From Bacteroidota bacterium (GTDB lineage: Bacteria > Bacteroidota > Bacteroidia > Flavobacteriales_F > PHOS-HE28): a stretch of DNA of 12,414 nucleotides. Position numbers and translations under genes: made by a program. Below are positions 1-6,933 of the stretch, in pieces (the first letter of the stretch is position 1; the number at the start of each line of letters is the position of its first letter). The stretch is from NCBI GenBank assembly GCA_023412755.1, contig JAEZCB010000129.1:1-12414 (forward strand), written 5' to 3'. The notes beneath the pieces are model-generated. The model did no database searches. It had not been told where the DNA came from and saw only the letters and a program-made list of their open reading frames with translations.

Positions 1-1
1 G

Positions 2-394
2 ATCGTGCTGGTGATCGGCATCGCCAACACCATGGTGATGCTTCTTTCTGGGAATGCCATCCTCTTGGGCCTGGGTATCCTGAGTTCCACCCTGGCGCTC
101 CGCGAGGTCATACTCTTTTGGAAGGTGCGGAAAGGAGATACGCTGCCACCGAATACCTGGCTGGTGCGCCACATCAGCATGATGGTGGGTAGCTACATCA
201 GCACGCTCACCGCTTTCCTGGTGGTGAATTGGGACGGCATCGGGCCGTTTTGGATCCCCTGGGCTTTGCCTCCCGCCGTGCTGGTGCCATACATTGTGTG
301 GTGGAGCAGGAAGGTGACAAAGCCGCGCCAGCATCGGATCATCACCGATCCAACGCGTACATCTTCCCGGGCATCGACCGTACCACACCATTGA
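2..394 (+). CDS. Membrane protein, C-terminal part (DUF2306-like), 5' end outside the window
   Basis: The reading frame is open from the first bases of the window, so this is the end of a longer gene; the GTG at 5 is probably internal. About 130 residues are visible. They contain three hydrophobic stretches, at about residues 8-36, 55-76 and 82-101 counted from the GTG. The segment RHISMMVGSYISTLTAFLVVN, followed by a proline-rich helix and a WWSRK end, resembles the C-terminal half of Bacteroidota DUF2306-type membrane proteins; that assignment is from memory of the family and is tentative. The last 20 or so residues are polar and basic and look like a cytoplasmic tail. The final 53 bases overlap the end of dprA on the opposite strand, so this tail may be poorly conserved. 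No function can be assigned. Confidence 0.6.
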   Translation: MVLVIGIANTMVMLLSGNAILLGLGILSSTLALREVILFWKVRKGDTLPPNTWLVRHISMMVGSYISTLTAFLVVNWDGIGPFWIPWALPPAVLVPYIVWWSRKVTKPRQHRIITDPTRTSSRASTVPHH

Positions 395-1475
395 ACTCCA
401 GGTGGAGTAGCAAATTGGCGGCCTTACTTTGGGACATGCGGCTTTCAAAGCACAGCTCATCGATGTTGATCTTGCCCTTCGCCCGGATGATGTCCACAAG
501 AATCTGCTCTTCCGGCAGGAGATCACTGAACAAGGATGCCTGTACGGGTGCCTTGTTCGCCTTGGGCAGCCATTCCATCATGGTGATCACATCGCTGGAA
601 CTAGTGACCAATGCCGCCTTGTTCTGCTGGATCAACTTATTGCAGCCTTCGCTCCGGGCATCTGTGGGGCGCCCGGGATAAGCAAATACCTCTCGATCGT
701 AACTTCCTGCTATATCCGCAGTGATCAGACTGCCGCCTTTGGGCCCGCTTTCCACGACCACGGTACAATCCGAAAGACCGGCTATGATCCGGTTGCGGGC
801 GGGAAAGTTGCCTGGCGCGAACGGGCTGCCACTCGGCAATTCGGTAACAAGGGCACCATTCTCCATCATGTCCTTCGCAGTGGCGGCATGCTCCCCTGGA
901 TACAGCCGGTCCAGGCCGTGGGCCACACAACCAATGGTGGGTATGCCATGCTTCACCGCCGCCCGGTGTGCCACGATATCGATACCGTACGCAAGACCAC
1001 TTACGATCGTGGCGTTGATCGAAGCAAGGCCATCCACCAGTTCGGCGCACAGCTTTTTGCCTTGATCGGTGGGCGTGCGCGTACCCACGATCGCCACCAT
1101 GTGCGCTGCATCCAGCATGGCGTCACCCTTGGCGTAGAACAGTACGGGCGAATCCGGGCATTGTTTCAACCGGAAAGGAAAATCAGCATCCAGATAGAAG
1201 AAGATGCGCAGCTTTTGTTTCCGCACATACGCAAGTTCCTTTTCCGCCTCACGCAGCACGGACTTGTCAGTGATGCTCGCTATCAGTTTCGGCCCTATGC
1301 CGGGTACCTTTTCCAGCGTCTTCTTCAAATGGCGGTCGGTGAATAGCGCGTCCACCCCACCACAATAGGCCACCAGGTTGCGGGCATTCACCGGGCCGAT
1401 GCCCTTTAGCATGGAGAGGGCTATGCGGTGTACCCAGCTACCGTCATCGACCTCCGTCCCCAATGTCCCTTTCAT
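342..1475 (-). CDS. dprA: DNA-processing protein DprA
   Basis: DprA binds incoming single-stranded DNA in the cytoplasm and loads RecA during natural transformation; in non-competent species it also takes part in recombination. From ATG 1475 the protein has 377 residues. A helix-hairpin-helix/SAM-like region comes first (LSMLKGIGPVNARNL, about 20-34). The Rossmann-fold core follows at about 126-285, with VGTRTPTDQGKKL, VSGLAYGID, CVAHGLDRLYPGEH, the hallmark PGNFPARNRIIAGLS (about 221-235), ESGPKGGSLITADIA and YPGRPTDARSEGCNKLI. A C-terminal winged-helix domain of DML1 type occupies about 325-377. GTG 1508 would add 11 residues, but ATG 1475 has an A-rich upstream stretch and removes an unlikely Gly/Ser-rich start. 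The gene ends in tandem TGA codons. It is divergent from the TonB-dependent receptor gene. Confidence 0.95.
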   Translation of the reverse strand: MKGTLGTEVDDGSWVHRIALSMLKGIGPVNARNLVAYCGGVDALFTDRHLKKTLEKVPGIGPKLIASITDKSVLREAEKELAYVRKQKLRIFFYLDADFPFRLKQCPDSPVLFYAKGDAMLDAAHMVAIVGTRTPTDQGKKLCAELVDGLASINATIVSGLAYGIDIVAHRAAVKHGIPTIGCVAHGLDRLYPGEHAATAKDMMENGALVTELPSGSPFAPGNFPARNRIIAGLSDCTVVVESGPKGGSLITADIAGSYDREVFAYPGRPTDARSEGCNKLIQQNKAALVTSSSDVITMMEWLPKANKAPVQASLFSDLLPEEQILVDIIRAKGKINIDELCFESRMSQSKAANLLLHLEFNGVVRSMPGKMYALDR

Positions 1476-1529
1476 TTTACTTTTACCCGCATCGCCCGCT
1501 GATCCCACCGGACATTGGTGCTCCTCCTA

Positions 1530-1537
1530 CAAAAGTA
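1530..1537 (-). promoter_or_regulatory. Putative Bacteroidota -7 box for dprA
   Basis: Read on the minus strand this is TACTTTTG, a full match to the Bacteroidota -7 consensus TAnnTTTG. A start of transcription a few bases downstream, near 1524, would leave a leader of about 50 bases before ATG 1475. No good TTG -33 element lies 19-21 bases upstream, so the assignment rests on the -7 box and its position. Confidence 0.45.
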
Positions 1538-1542
1538 GCAGC

Positions 1543-3906
1543 ATGAAAAGGCTTCTCACGGTATCCATTGCCGTACTGGCGATCCTGCGGCTTATCGCCC
1601 AGGATGCCACCCTTATGGGGATCGTGCGCGATGAGCAGGGCCAGCCTGTGATCGGCGCCAACGTGACGTTTGCGCCTGGGAAGGGTGCTGCAACGGATCC
1701 GGATGGGCGATACTCCTTCTCTCTTCCTTCAGGTGAACAGGAAGTGACCTTCAGCTTCGTGGGGTTTGACACGCGAAAGGAGCGGATCGTATTGGCACCC
1801 GGCGAAGCCCGGACCTTGGATATGGTGATGACCACCACCGCCACACAGTTGGATATGGTGGTGGTGACGGCGGGCCGGTTCGAGCAGCGCGTGGGCGAGG
1901 TGACCCAATCGCTGAGTGTGTTGCGGCCAGAGATCGTGTTGAACAAGAATGTGGTGAGCATGTCCGACGCACTGGACCAGGTGCCGGGTGTGATCATTGT
2001 TGATGAAGAGCCGCAGATCCGCGCCGGAAGCGGGTTCAGCTATGGTGCGGGCAGCCGCGTGCAGGTGCTTGTGGATGATATACCCATCCTTAGCGGAGAC
2101 ATTGGTAGGCCCAACTGGACCTTTCTCCCGATCGAGAATCTGGAACAGGTGGAGGTGATCAAGGGCGCATCATCCGTACTGTACGGCAGTGCGGCCTTGA
2201 GCGGTGTGATCAACGTGCGCACCGCTTATCCGCGCGATCGTCCGCGTACCCGTGTCACCATGTTCACCGGCATGTACGATGATCCGGAGCGCCGCGAAGC
2301 ACGGTGGTGGGGAGAGAACAACCCCATGATCAGCGGGGTCAACTTCTTTCATTCGCAGCAATTGGGTGCGCTGGATCTGGTGGTGGGTGGCAATGCGTTC
2401 TCCGATGCCGGATACATCGGTCCGGAACCTGCGGTGGCCGATAGTGCCCAACGCGAAGAGCCGGCAGGCTATGACAACCGGGTCCGATTCAACATAGGCA
2501 CCCGCTGGCGCAACAAGAAGATCCAGGGCCTCAACTATGGCATCAATGCGAATGCGATGAAGAGCAGAAGCACCGCGGTGCTTATCTGGAACAATTCCGA
2601 AGAAGGATTGTACCGGCCCCTGCCGGGTACAGTAACGAGAACCCTCGGCACCCAATTCTATGTGGATCCATTCATCAACTACCATTCAAGATCCGGCACC
2701 CGGCATTCGCTGCGCATGCGCCTGCATCAGCAGGAGTTCGATAACGACAACGATCAGAGCAACAGCAACCAGGTGGTGCATGGCGAATACCAGGTGCAGC
2801 AACGCGTGGATCTTTTTGGCGAGACCACCATCACGGCAGGGGTGGTCTACCGGCTGATCAACAGCCAGGCCAGATTATATTCCGGTGATGAGGATGGGGA
2901 TGGTGTGAACCAGGCGCTCAATACGGCCGCATACCTGCAGTTGGACAAGAAGTTGCTGGAGCGCATCTCATTATCCGCAGGCGTGCGCTACGAGCGCTTC
3001 CAGGTGAATGAACTGGATGATGCGCAGCCTGTGTTCCGGGCAGGCATCAACTGGCAGGCATTGCGGGCCACATACATCCGAGCAAGCTACGGCCAGGGTT
3101 TCCGTTTTCCCACCATTGGCGAGCGGTTCATCAGTACGAGTGTTGGCTTGCTGAGCATCTTTCCGAATGCGGACATACGTGCTGAAAGGAGCACCAATAT
3201 CGAGGCGGGTGTGAAACAAGGTTTCCGGATAGGTGGTTTTCAAGGCTACTTCGATGCGGTGGCCTTCCAGCAGGACATCGAGGATTTCGTAGAGTTCACC
3301 TTTGGTCAATGGGTGCCGGCCACAGGTTTCAGTGCGCTGGGTTTCAAAAGTGTGAATACAGGATCGGCGCGCATCTCAGGGATCGAACTGGAACTCACCG
3401 GCCAGGGCTCCATCGGTCCTGTAGGGATCGGTGCCTTGATCGGCTACACCCACACGAGGCCCATTTCACTATCACCGGATGAGGCCTATGGCCGTTCCTA
3501 TTCACCGCCCCACACGCCATATACCTATAACACCACAAGCCACGATACCACCGGCAGGATCTTGAAGTTCCGTGTGGAGCAGATGTTCCGGGGCGATATC
3601 CAGTTCACCTACAAGCGGTACATGGCTGGCATGAGCGTGCGCTACAACAGCCATGTGCGCAACATAGACAAGGCGTTTGTGGAACTTGACGAAGTGGGGC
3701 TGCTAACTACCGGTGTTAGTGAATGGATGAAGGAATATTCCACTGGTGATACCATCCTGGATCTGCGTTTAGGCGCGAACGTCACTGATGTGTTGCGTGT
3801 CGCATTCATTGTCAACAACCTCACCAACCTGGAGTATGCCATAAGACCCTTGGCCGTTGAGGCGCCACGGAATTTCCAAGTGCAGATGATGCTGGACCTG
3901 AAATGA
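1543..3906 (+). CDS. TonB-dependent outer membrane receptor
   Basis: This is a TonB-gated outer membrane transporter, 787 residues from ATG 1543. That start begins a signal peptide (MKRLLTVSIAVLAILRLIAQ, cut near residue 20); the open frame runs further upstream into dprA, but such a start would lose the signal. Residues about 22-100 form a CarboxypepD_reg-like beta-sandwich (MGIVRDEQGQPVIGANVTF). The stretch LDMVVVTAGR at 103-112 is the likely TonB box. The plug domain follows, about 115-230, with the signature QVEVIKGASSVLYGSAALSG at 202-221. The rest is beta barrel. Length and domain order are normal. It is too short for a SusC protein and no susD follows, so the substrate (siderophore, cofactor, peptide or other) cannot be read from the sequence. 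Its TGA overlaps the kdsB ATG (ATGA), indicating cotranscription. Confidence 0.93.
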   Translation: MKRLLTVSIAVLAILRLIAQDATLMGIVRDEQGQPVIGANVTFAPGKGAATDPDGRYSFSLPSGEQEVTFSFVGFDTRKERIVLAPGEARTLDMVMTTTATQLDMVVVTAGRFEQRVGEVTQSLSVLRPEIVLNKNVVSMSDALDQVPGVIIVDEEPQIRAGSGFSYGAGSRVQVLVDDIPILSGDIGRPNWTFLPIENLEQVEVIKGASSVLYGSAALSGVINVRTAYPRDRPRTRVTMFTGMYDDPERREARWWGENNPMISGVNFFHSQQLGALDLVVGGNAFSDAGYIGPEPAVADSAQREEPAGYDNRVRFNIGTRWRNKKIQGLNYGINANAMKSRSTAVLIWNNSEEGLYRPLPGTVTRTLGTQFYVDPFINYHSRSGTRHSLRMRLHQQEFDNDNDQSNSNQVVHGEYQVQQRVDLFGETTITAGVVYRLINSQARLYSGDEDGDGVNQALNTAAYLQLDKKLLERISLSAGVRYERFQVNELDDAQPVFRAGINWQALRATYIRASYGQGFRFPTIGERFISTSVGLLSIFPNADIRAERSTNIEAGVKQGFRIGGFQGYFDAVAFQQDIEDFVEFTFGQWVPATGFSALGFKSVNTGSARISGIELELTGQGSIGPVGIGALIGYTHTRPISLSPDEAYGRSYSPPHTPYTYNTTSHDTTGRILKFRVEQMFRGDIQFTYKRYMAGMSVRYNSHVRNIDKAFVELDEVGLLTTGVSEWMKEYSTGDTILDLRLGANVTDVLRVAFIVNNLTNLEYAIRPLAVEAPRNFQVQMMLDLK

Positions 3907-4664
3907 GGATAGTGGCCATAATACCCGCACGCTTCGCCAGTACCCGGCTGCCGGGTAAACCCCTGGCCGATATCGGCGGCAAGAGCATGGTGCAGCGCGT
4001 GGTGGAACGTGTGCGGAAGGCGAAGCGGATCACAGCTGTAGTGGTGGCCACGGATGATGAGCGCGTGGCCGTACACGTGAGATCCTTTGGCGGTACCGCG
4101 GTGATCACTTCTCCGGAACATCCCAGCGGCACGGACCGGTGTTATGAGGCCCTCATGATAATGGGCGCTGATGATGTGGATGCCATTGTGAATGTGCAGG
4201 GCGATGAACCATTCATAGAACCGGCGCAGATCGATGAGGTATGCGAAACGCTGGAAAAGGCGGAAGGCGGCATAGCCACTCTCGCACAAGTGGTGCAGGA
4301 TGATCATGAACTGGATAATGCCGGGGAAGTATTGATCACCACGGACATCCGCATGAACGCGCTGTACTTCAGCCGCGCGGCCATCCCTTACCTGCATGGC
4401 CATAGGACAGGGCCAAGGTATTCGCATTTTCGTTTTTTGAAACACGTGGGCATCTATGCCTACCGCAAGGAATTGCTGGAACGTCTGGTGCGGCTTGCGC
4501 CCTCACCGCTTGAAAAGGCTGAATCGCTGGAGCAGTTGCGCTGGCTGGAGAATGGATACAAAGTGCAGGTTGGGATAACGGCGCATTCCTCATTCTGCGT
4601 GGATACGCCCGCCGATCTTGAGGAGGCGATAAGAAGGGTGGAAAAGGATGGCGAAGGATCATGA
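3903..4664 (+). CDS. kdsB: 3-deoxy-manno-octulosonate cytidylyltransferase (CMP-Kdo synthetase)
   Basis: KdsB activates Kdo with CTP to form CMP-Kdo in the cytoplasm, supplying the first inner-core sugar of LPS. The 253-residue length is normal. The nucleotide-binding start IIPARFASTRLPGKPL is at 6-21, SGTDR at 75-79 and the metal-binding NVQGDEP at 97-103 (Asp101). The segment ALYFSRAAIPY is at 153-163, HVGIYAYR at 181-188, SPLEKAESLEQLRWLENG at 201-218 and the second metal site VDTPADLE at 233-240 (Asp234). All key family motifs are present. The gene begins inside the stop of the TonB-dependent receptor gene and its own stop overlaps the next gene in the same ATGA manner, so the three are probably translated as a coupled unit. 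No Shine-Dalgarno sequence precedes the ATG. Confidence 0.96.
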   Translation: MRIVAIIPARFASTRLPGKPLADIGGKSMVQRVVERVRKAKRITAVVVATDDERVAVHVRSFGGTAVITSPEHPSGTDRCYEALMIMGADDVDAIVNVQGDEPFIEPAQIDEVCETLEKAEGGIATLAQVVQDDHELDNAGEVLITTDIRMNALYFSRAAIPYLHGHRTGPRYSHFRFLKHVGIYAYRKELLERLVRLAPSPLEKAESLEQLRWLENGYKVQVGITAHSSFCVDTPADLEEAIRRVEKDGEGS

Positions 4665-5752
4665 GGTTGCCTAACTTTCCCGCCGCTAGGATGGGTATAG
4701 AGAAGGACCTTCACGAACTGCTTTTCTGCCACGATTGCGTTATCGTGCCGCAGTGGGGGGGATTCCTTACCCATTACAGGTCCGCCAAATTGGATGAAGC
4801 CCGGCGCATTGTCCATCCACCTGGCAAGGATGTGAGCTTCAACAAGAATCTTATCCGTAGCGATGGGTTGCTTGCCGATCATGTGGCAAAGCGGGAAGGC
4901 AGGTCTTTCAAGGAGGCACAAGATGTGATCGAAGAGGCGGTGAAACAGTGGCGGGATGAACTCAAACTGCACGGCCGGCTGGAGATGCCACACATCGGCA
5001 TCTTTTACCATGATGCGGAAAAGAACCTGCAATTCGATCCCGACCGCAGCACCAATTTCCTCAAGGACGCCTATGGCCTGGCTCCGGTGACCGCCCTACC
5101 TGTGGAGAAGCGTACGCCCATAGTTCGGGTGCTGCCACAGCCTGCCGCCACTGGTGCGGCCGTGGTGGAACGTCGCACAGGTGCGATATGGGCCGCGGCC
5201 GCTGCGGCAGCGGTATTGTTCGGTGCCGGGGCCTTCTGGGCCTATAACGCAGGCGCTGGCCCTCAGGGACAATGGAGCGGATTCGATCCTTTCGGGCCTG
5301 CGGTTGAAAGAACCTATACACCTTCCGATGGTGTGCCTGCGGCTTTGCACACTGTGGCTCCATTGCGTTTGCCCGATGGCTTACTGGGTGTTAAGGAGAT
5401 CGAGCTGCCAGCTGGAAAGGACATGCACATCACCGTGGACCTGGGATCACCGGAACCACCGGTACCCGCGCCCGCGGTGTCCACGCGTGTCACGGTTTCC
5501 GGCAAGGCCGCCACAGCAAAGGCAGCGCGCGGACGATTCCATGTGATCGGAGGTTGTTTCGCGCAGGAGGAGAACGCTGAACGTTTCCTCCAGGAGTTGC
5601 GCGGCAAAGGTTTCGATGCACAACGCCTTTCCCGTCATGGTGAGCTGCATCCCGTGGCCTTCGGCAGTTTTAGCAGCCGCGAAGAAGCGTTGCAGGCCAT
5701 GGCTCACGTAAAGGAAAATGGGCCATACTCCGCATGGTTGCTTGTCCGTTGA
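4661..5752 (+). CDS. HU-CCDC81 and SPOR domain membrane protein
   Basis: A 363-residue single-pass membrane protein of a type found in Bacteroidota. The N-terminal part, about 11-135, matches the paired HU-CCDC81 modules: it opens with MGIEKDLHELLFCHDCVIVP and continues WGGFLTHY, FNKNLIRSDGLLADHVA and EMPHIGIFYHD. One hydrophobic helix lies at about 174-196, rich in Ala. A Pro/Ala-rich linker follows, then a C-terminal SPOR domain at about 291-363 (RFHVIGGCFAQEENAERFLQ, FGSFSSREEALQAM). SPOR domains bind denuded septal peptidoglycan; HU-CCDC81 modules belong to the HU/IHF fold, whose ligand in this family is not established. The expected topology is HU modules in the cytoplasm and SPOR in the periplasm. 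ATG 4661 overlaps the kdsB stop; ATG 4691, ten codons on, fits the family's usual start better and may be the true one. Confidence 0.88.
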   Translation: MRLPNFPAARMGIEKDLHELLFCHDCVIVPQWGGFLTHYRSAKLDEARRIVHPPGKDVSFNKNLIRSDGLLADHVAKREGRSFKEAQDVIEEAVKQWRDELKLHGRLEMPHIGIFYHDAEKNLQFDPDRSTNFLKDAYGLAPVTALPVEKRTPIVRVLPQPAATGAAVVERRTGAIWAAAAAAAVLFGAGAFWAYNAGAGPQGQWSGFDPFGPAVERTYTPSDGVPAALHTVAPLRLPDGLLGVKEIELPAGKDMHITVDLGSPEPPVPAPAVSTRVTVSGKAATAKAARGRFHVIGGCFAQEENAERFLQELRGKGFDAQRLSRHGELHPVAFGSFSSREEALQAMAHVKENGPYSAWLLVR

Positions 5753-5776
5753 AACATGGGCCGGGGTCACGGTCGT

Positions 5777-5784
5777 TAATTTGG
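5777..5784 (+). promoter_or_regulatory. Possible -7 box before the DUF7793-like gene
   Basis: TAATTTGG (or TTAATTTG one base earlier) is one mismatch from TAnnTTTG and lies 17 bases before ATG 5802, in the 49-base gap after the SPOR gene. The nearest TTG upstream (5749-5751) is too far for a good -33 element. The same TAATTTGG occurs at 11220-11227 before the tRNA. The downstream genes may equally be read through from the kdsB unit. Confidence 0.25.
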
Positions 5785-5801
5785 TACCCTGCCGCATCGA
5801 G

Positions 5802-6194
5802 ATGAAGAGGAAGGTGGAGTTGGAGGCTTCCACGGTATATTTTATCGAGGATCACCTGGTGCACACGCACTTCAAGGACCGCCATGTCGTTTCCGAGGAG
5901 GAAGTGCAGGCCATGTTCGATGTGATCCGCGAGCACCGTGGTGCGAATAAGGTGTTGCTGATGGTGACGCTGGGCAACGGCACTTCGCTCAGCAATGAAG
6001 CACGGGCGCATGCGTCCTCCCCGGCCTCCTGCCAGTACATCGCCGCGGATGCCATCGTGATGCGCGACTTCGAGCACCAGCTCGCTGCCAATGTCTTTGT
6101 GCGCCACCATAAGCCGGAAAGACCGATCAAAATGTTCCCCGATCAGGATAGCGCGTTGCGGTGGCTGCGCGAACAGGAGCACCTCCTGGCCTGA
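5802..6194 (+). CDS. Small STAS/SpoIIAA-like (DUF7793-type) protein, function unknown
   Basis: A 130-residue soluble protein without signal or membrane segment. ATG 5802 was chosen because residues from there on (MKRKVELEASTVYFIEDHLV) form a coherent domain, while an earlier in-frame ATG at 5718 would overlap the SPOR gene and add a meaningless leader. The pattern is an N-terminal beta strand pair, a helix with an EEEVQAMFDVIREHRG region, a central strand KVLLMVTLG, a stretch NEARAHASSP, a second core strand CQYIAADAIVM and a C-terminal ERPIKMFPDQDSALRWL. That order, ending in a 'kxF-x-ALxWL' helix, resembles the DUF7793/STAS-SEC14-like proteins common in Bacteroidota. The classification is from memory and no biochemical role is known to me. 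It stands 49 bases after the SPOR gene and 23 bases before the next gene. Confidence 0.75.
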   Translation: MKRKVELEASTVYFIEDHLVHTHFKDRHVVSEEEVQAMFDVIREHRGANKVLLMVTLGNGTSLSNEARAHASSPASCQYIAADAIVMRDFEHQLAANVFVRHHKPERPIKMFPDQDSALRWLREQEHLLA

Positions 6195-6217
6195 TCCAAA
6201 CTTGAATTGAGACCCTG

Positions 6218-6865
6218 ATGATGTTGCGACACATTCTTCTCTTCGCCGCCGTGGCGGCCGCTCCATTCCTGGCCCAGGCCCAGGTCATCGAACCCACTCC
6301 GCATAAGACCATAAAGACAGCGAAGGCCGAAGTGGTCTCCCTTGCCATGGCGCCCAAGGGCGACCGTGTGCTCGTTGGAATGGACAAAGGCGCGGAACTC
6401 TATGATCTGGAGAGCGGGAAGAAGATCCATTCATTCCCATTCAAGGAAGATGATGGCACCGCCGTATACCATGCGGCCTTCAATGACAATGGCGAGTACG
6501 TGGTGCTGGTAGGGCATACTGGCAAACGGCAGGTCTATGATGTGAAAAGCGGAAAGCAGGACAAGGTGCTGGCGCCGCATCGATGGATCCCCGATGCCCG
6601 GGCTGTAAAGGCGATGGGCCTCGATATGAAGAATTCCAGCTTCGATCGCTTTTACCAACAGAGCGAAGTGACGCATGGCGGCCACACACTCCGGGCGGTG
6701 AAGGATGGTGCCATAGAAGTGGTGAATGAAGAAGGTGAGGTGGTGCAGAAACTGGAGTTTCCGGAGAACAAGGACCAGCATCACCGCGCCCCGCTGTTGA
6801 TCCATGATGATCAACTGATCACCGGCACCGATGATGGACGGGTGCTTTTCTACCGCCTGCAGTAG
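6218..6865 (+). CDS. Secreted small beta-propeller-like (WD40-type) protein
   Basis: A 215-residue protein with a clear signal peptide (MMLRHILLFAAVAAAPFLAQAQ, cleavage near 20-22), so exported to the periplasm or beyond. The mature part holds WD40/YVTN-like blade repeats: about 37-73 (VVSLAMAPKGDRVLVGMDKG, LYDLESGKKI), about 81-117 (VYHAAFNDNGEYVVLVGHTG, VYDVKSGKQ), a weaker one about 155-180 and a last one about 192-215 (DQLITGTDDGRVLFYRL). Only about four blades are visible, fewer than the seven of a usual closed propeller, so it may oligomerise or be a minimal relative. Two ATG codons stand in tandem at 6218 and 6221 and either could start it. It begins 23 bases after the DUF7793-like gene and is probably cotranscribed. 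I recognise no specific function. Confidence 0.75.
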   Translation: MMLRHILLFAAVAAAPFLAQAQVIEPTPHKTIKTAKAEVVSLAMAPKGDRVLVGMDKGAELYDLESGKKIHSFPFKEDDGTAVYHAAFNDNGEYVVLVGHTGKRQVYDVKSGKQDKVLAPHRWIPDARAVKAMGLDMKNSSFDRFYQQSEVTHGGHTLRAVKDGAIEVVNEEGEVVQKLEFPENKDQHHRAPLLIHDDQLITGTDDGRVLFYRLQ

Positions 6866-6869
6866 CCGC

Positions 6870-6900
6870 TTCAAGAGCAGTGGGAGAGGCCCTACTTTTG
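6870..6900 (+). promoter_or_regulatory. Putative Bacteroidota promoter for the thioesterase gene
   Basis: TACTTTTG at 6893-6900 is a full match to the -7 box TAnnTTTG. TTC at 6870-6872, a near match to the -33 TTG, lies 20 bases upstream, the usual spacing. Transcription would begin near 6905, giving a leader of about 30 bases that consists mainly of the hairpin at 6906-6925. This is the best-supported promoter in the window. Confidence 0.55.
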
Positions 6901-6905
6901 CCCCC

Positions 6906-6925
6906 GCTCTGGCATTAGCCAGAGC
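6906..6925 (+). repeat. Perfect 8-bp inverted repeat in the thioesterase leader
   Basis: The arms GCTCTGGC and GCCAGAGC are perfectly complementary around the loop ATTA. The repeat starts 5 bases after the -7 box and ends 8 bases before ATG 6934, so it should form at the very 5' end of the mRNA. It has no T-run after it and sits downstream of the promoter, so it is unlikely to be a terminator for the preceding gene. A 5' stabilising hairpin or a repressor operator are both possible. Confidence 0.7.
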
Positions 6926-6933
6926 AACAGACC

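Noticed and set aside
336..351. GGATC-ATCACC-GATCC stem at the dprA stop as a terminator
   Set aside because: Only 5 bp, inside the overlapping coding region, with no T-run on either strand.
429..1346. Long plus-strand open frame of 305 codons opposite dprA
   Set aside because: It is antisense to a fully convincing dprA, its translation is His/Arg/Gly-rich without family motifs, and GC-rich codon bias readily opens such frames.
1378..1542. Upstream extension of the TonB-dependent receptor frame
   Set aside because: It would run through the dprA start and place 55 residues before a normal signal peptide.
3642..4445. Minus-strand open frame of 267 codons opposite the receptor end and kdsB
   Set aside because: It spans two well-supported genes on the other strand and its translation shows no domain.
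5718..5801. Earlier ATG for the DUF7793-like protein
   Set aside because: It overlaps the SPOR gene and adds 28 residues that do not fit the domain; ATG 5802 begins it cleanly.
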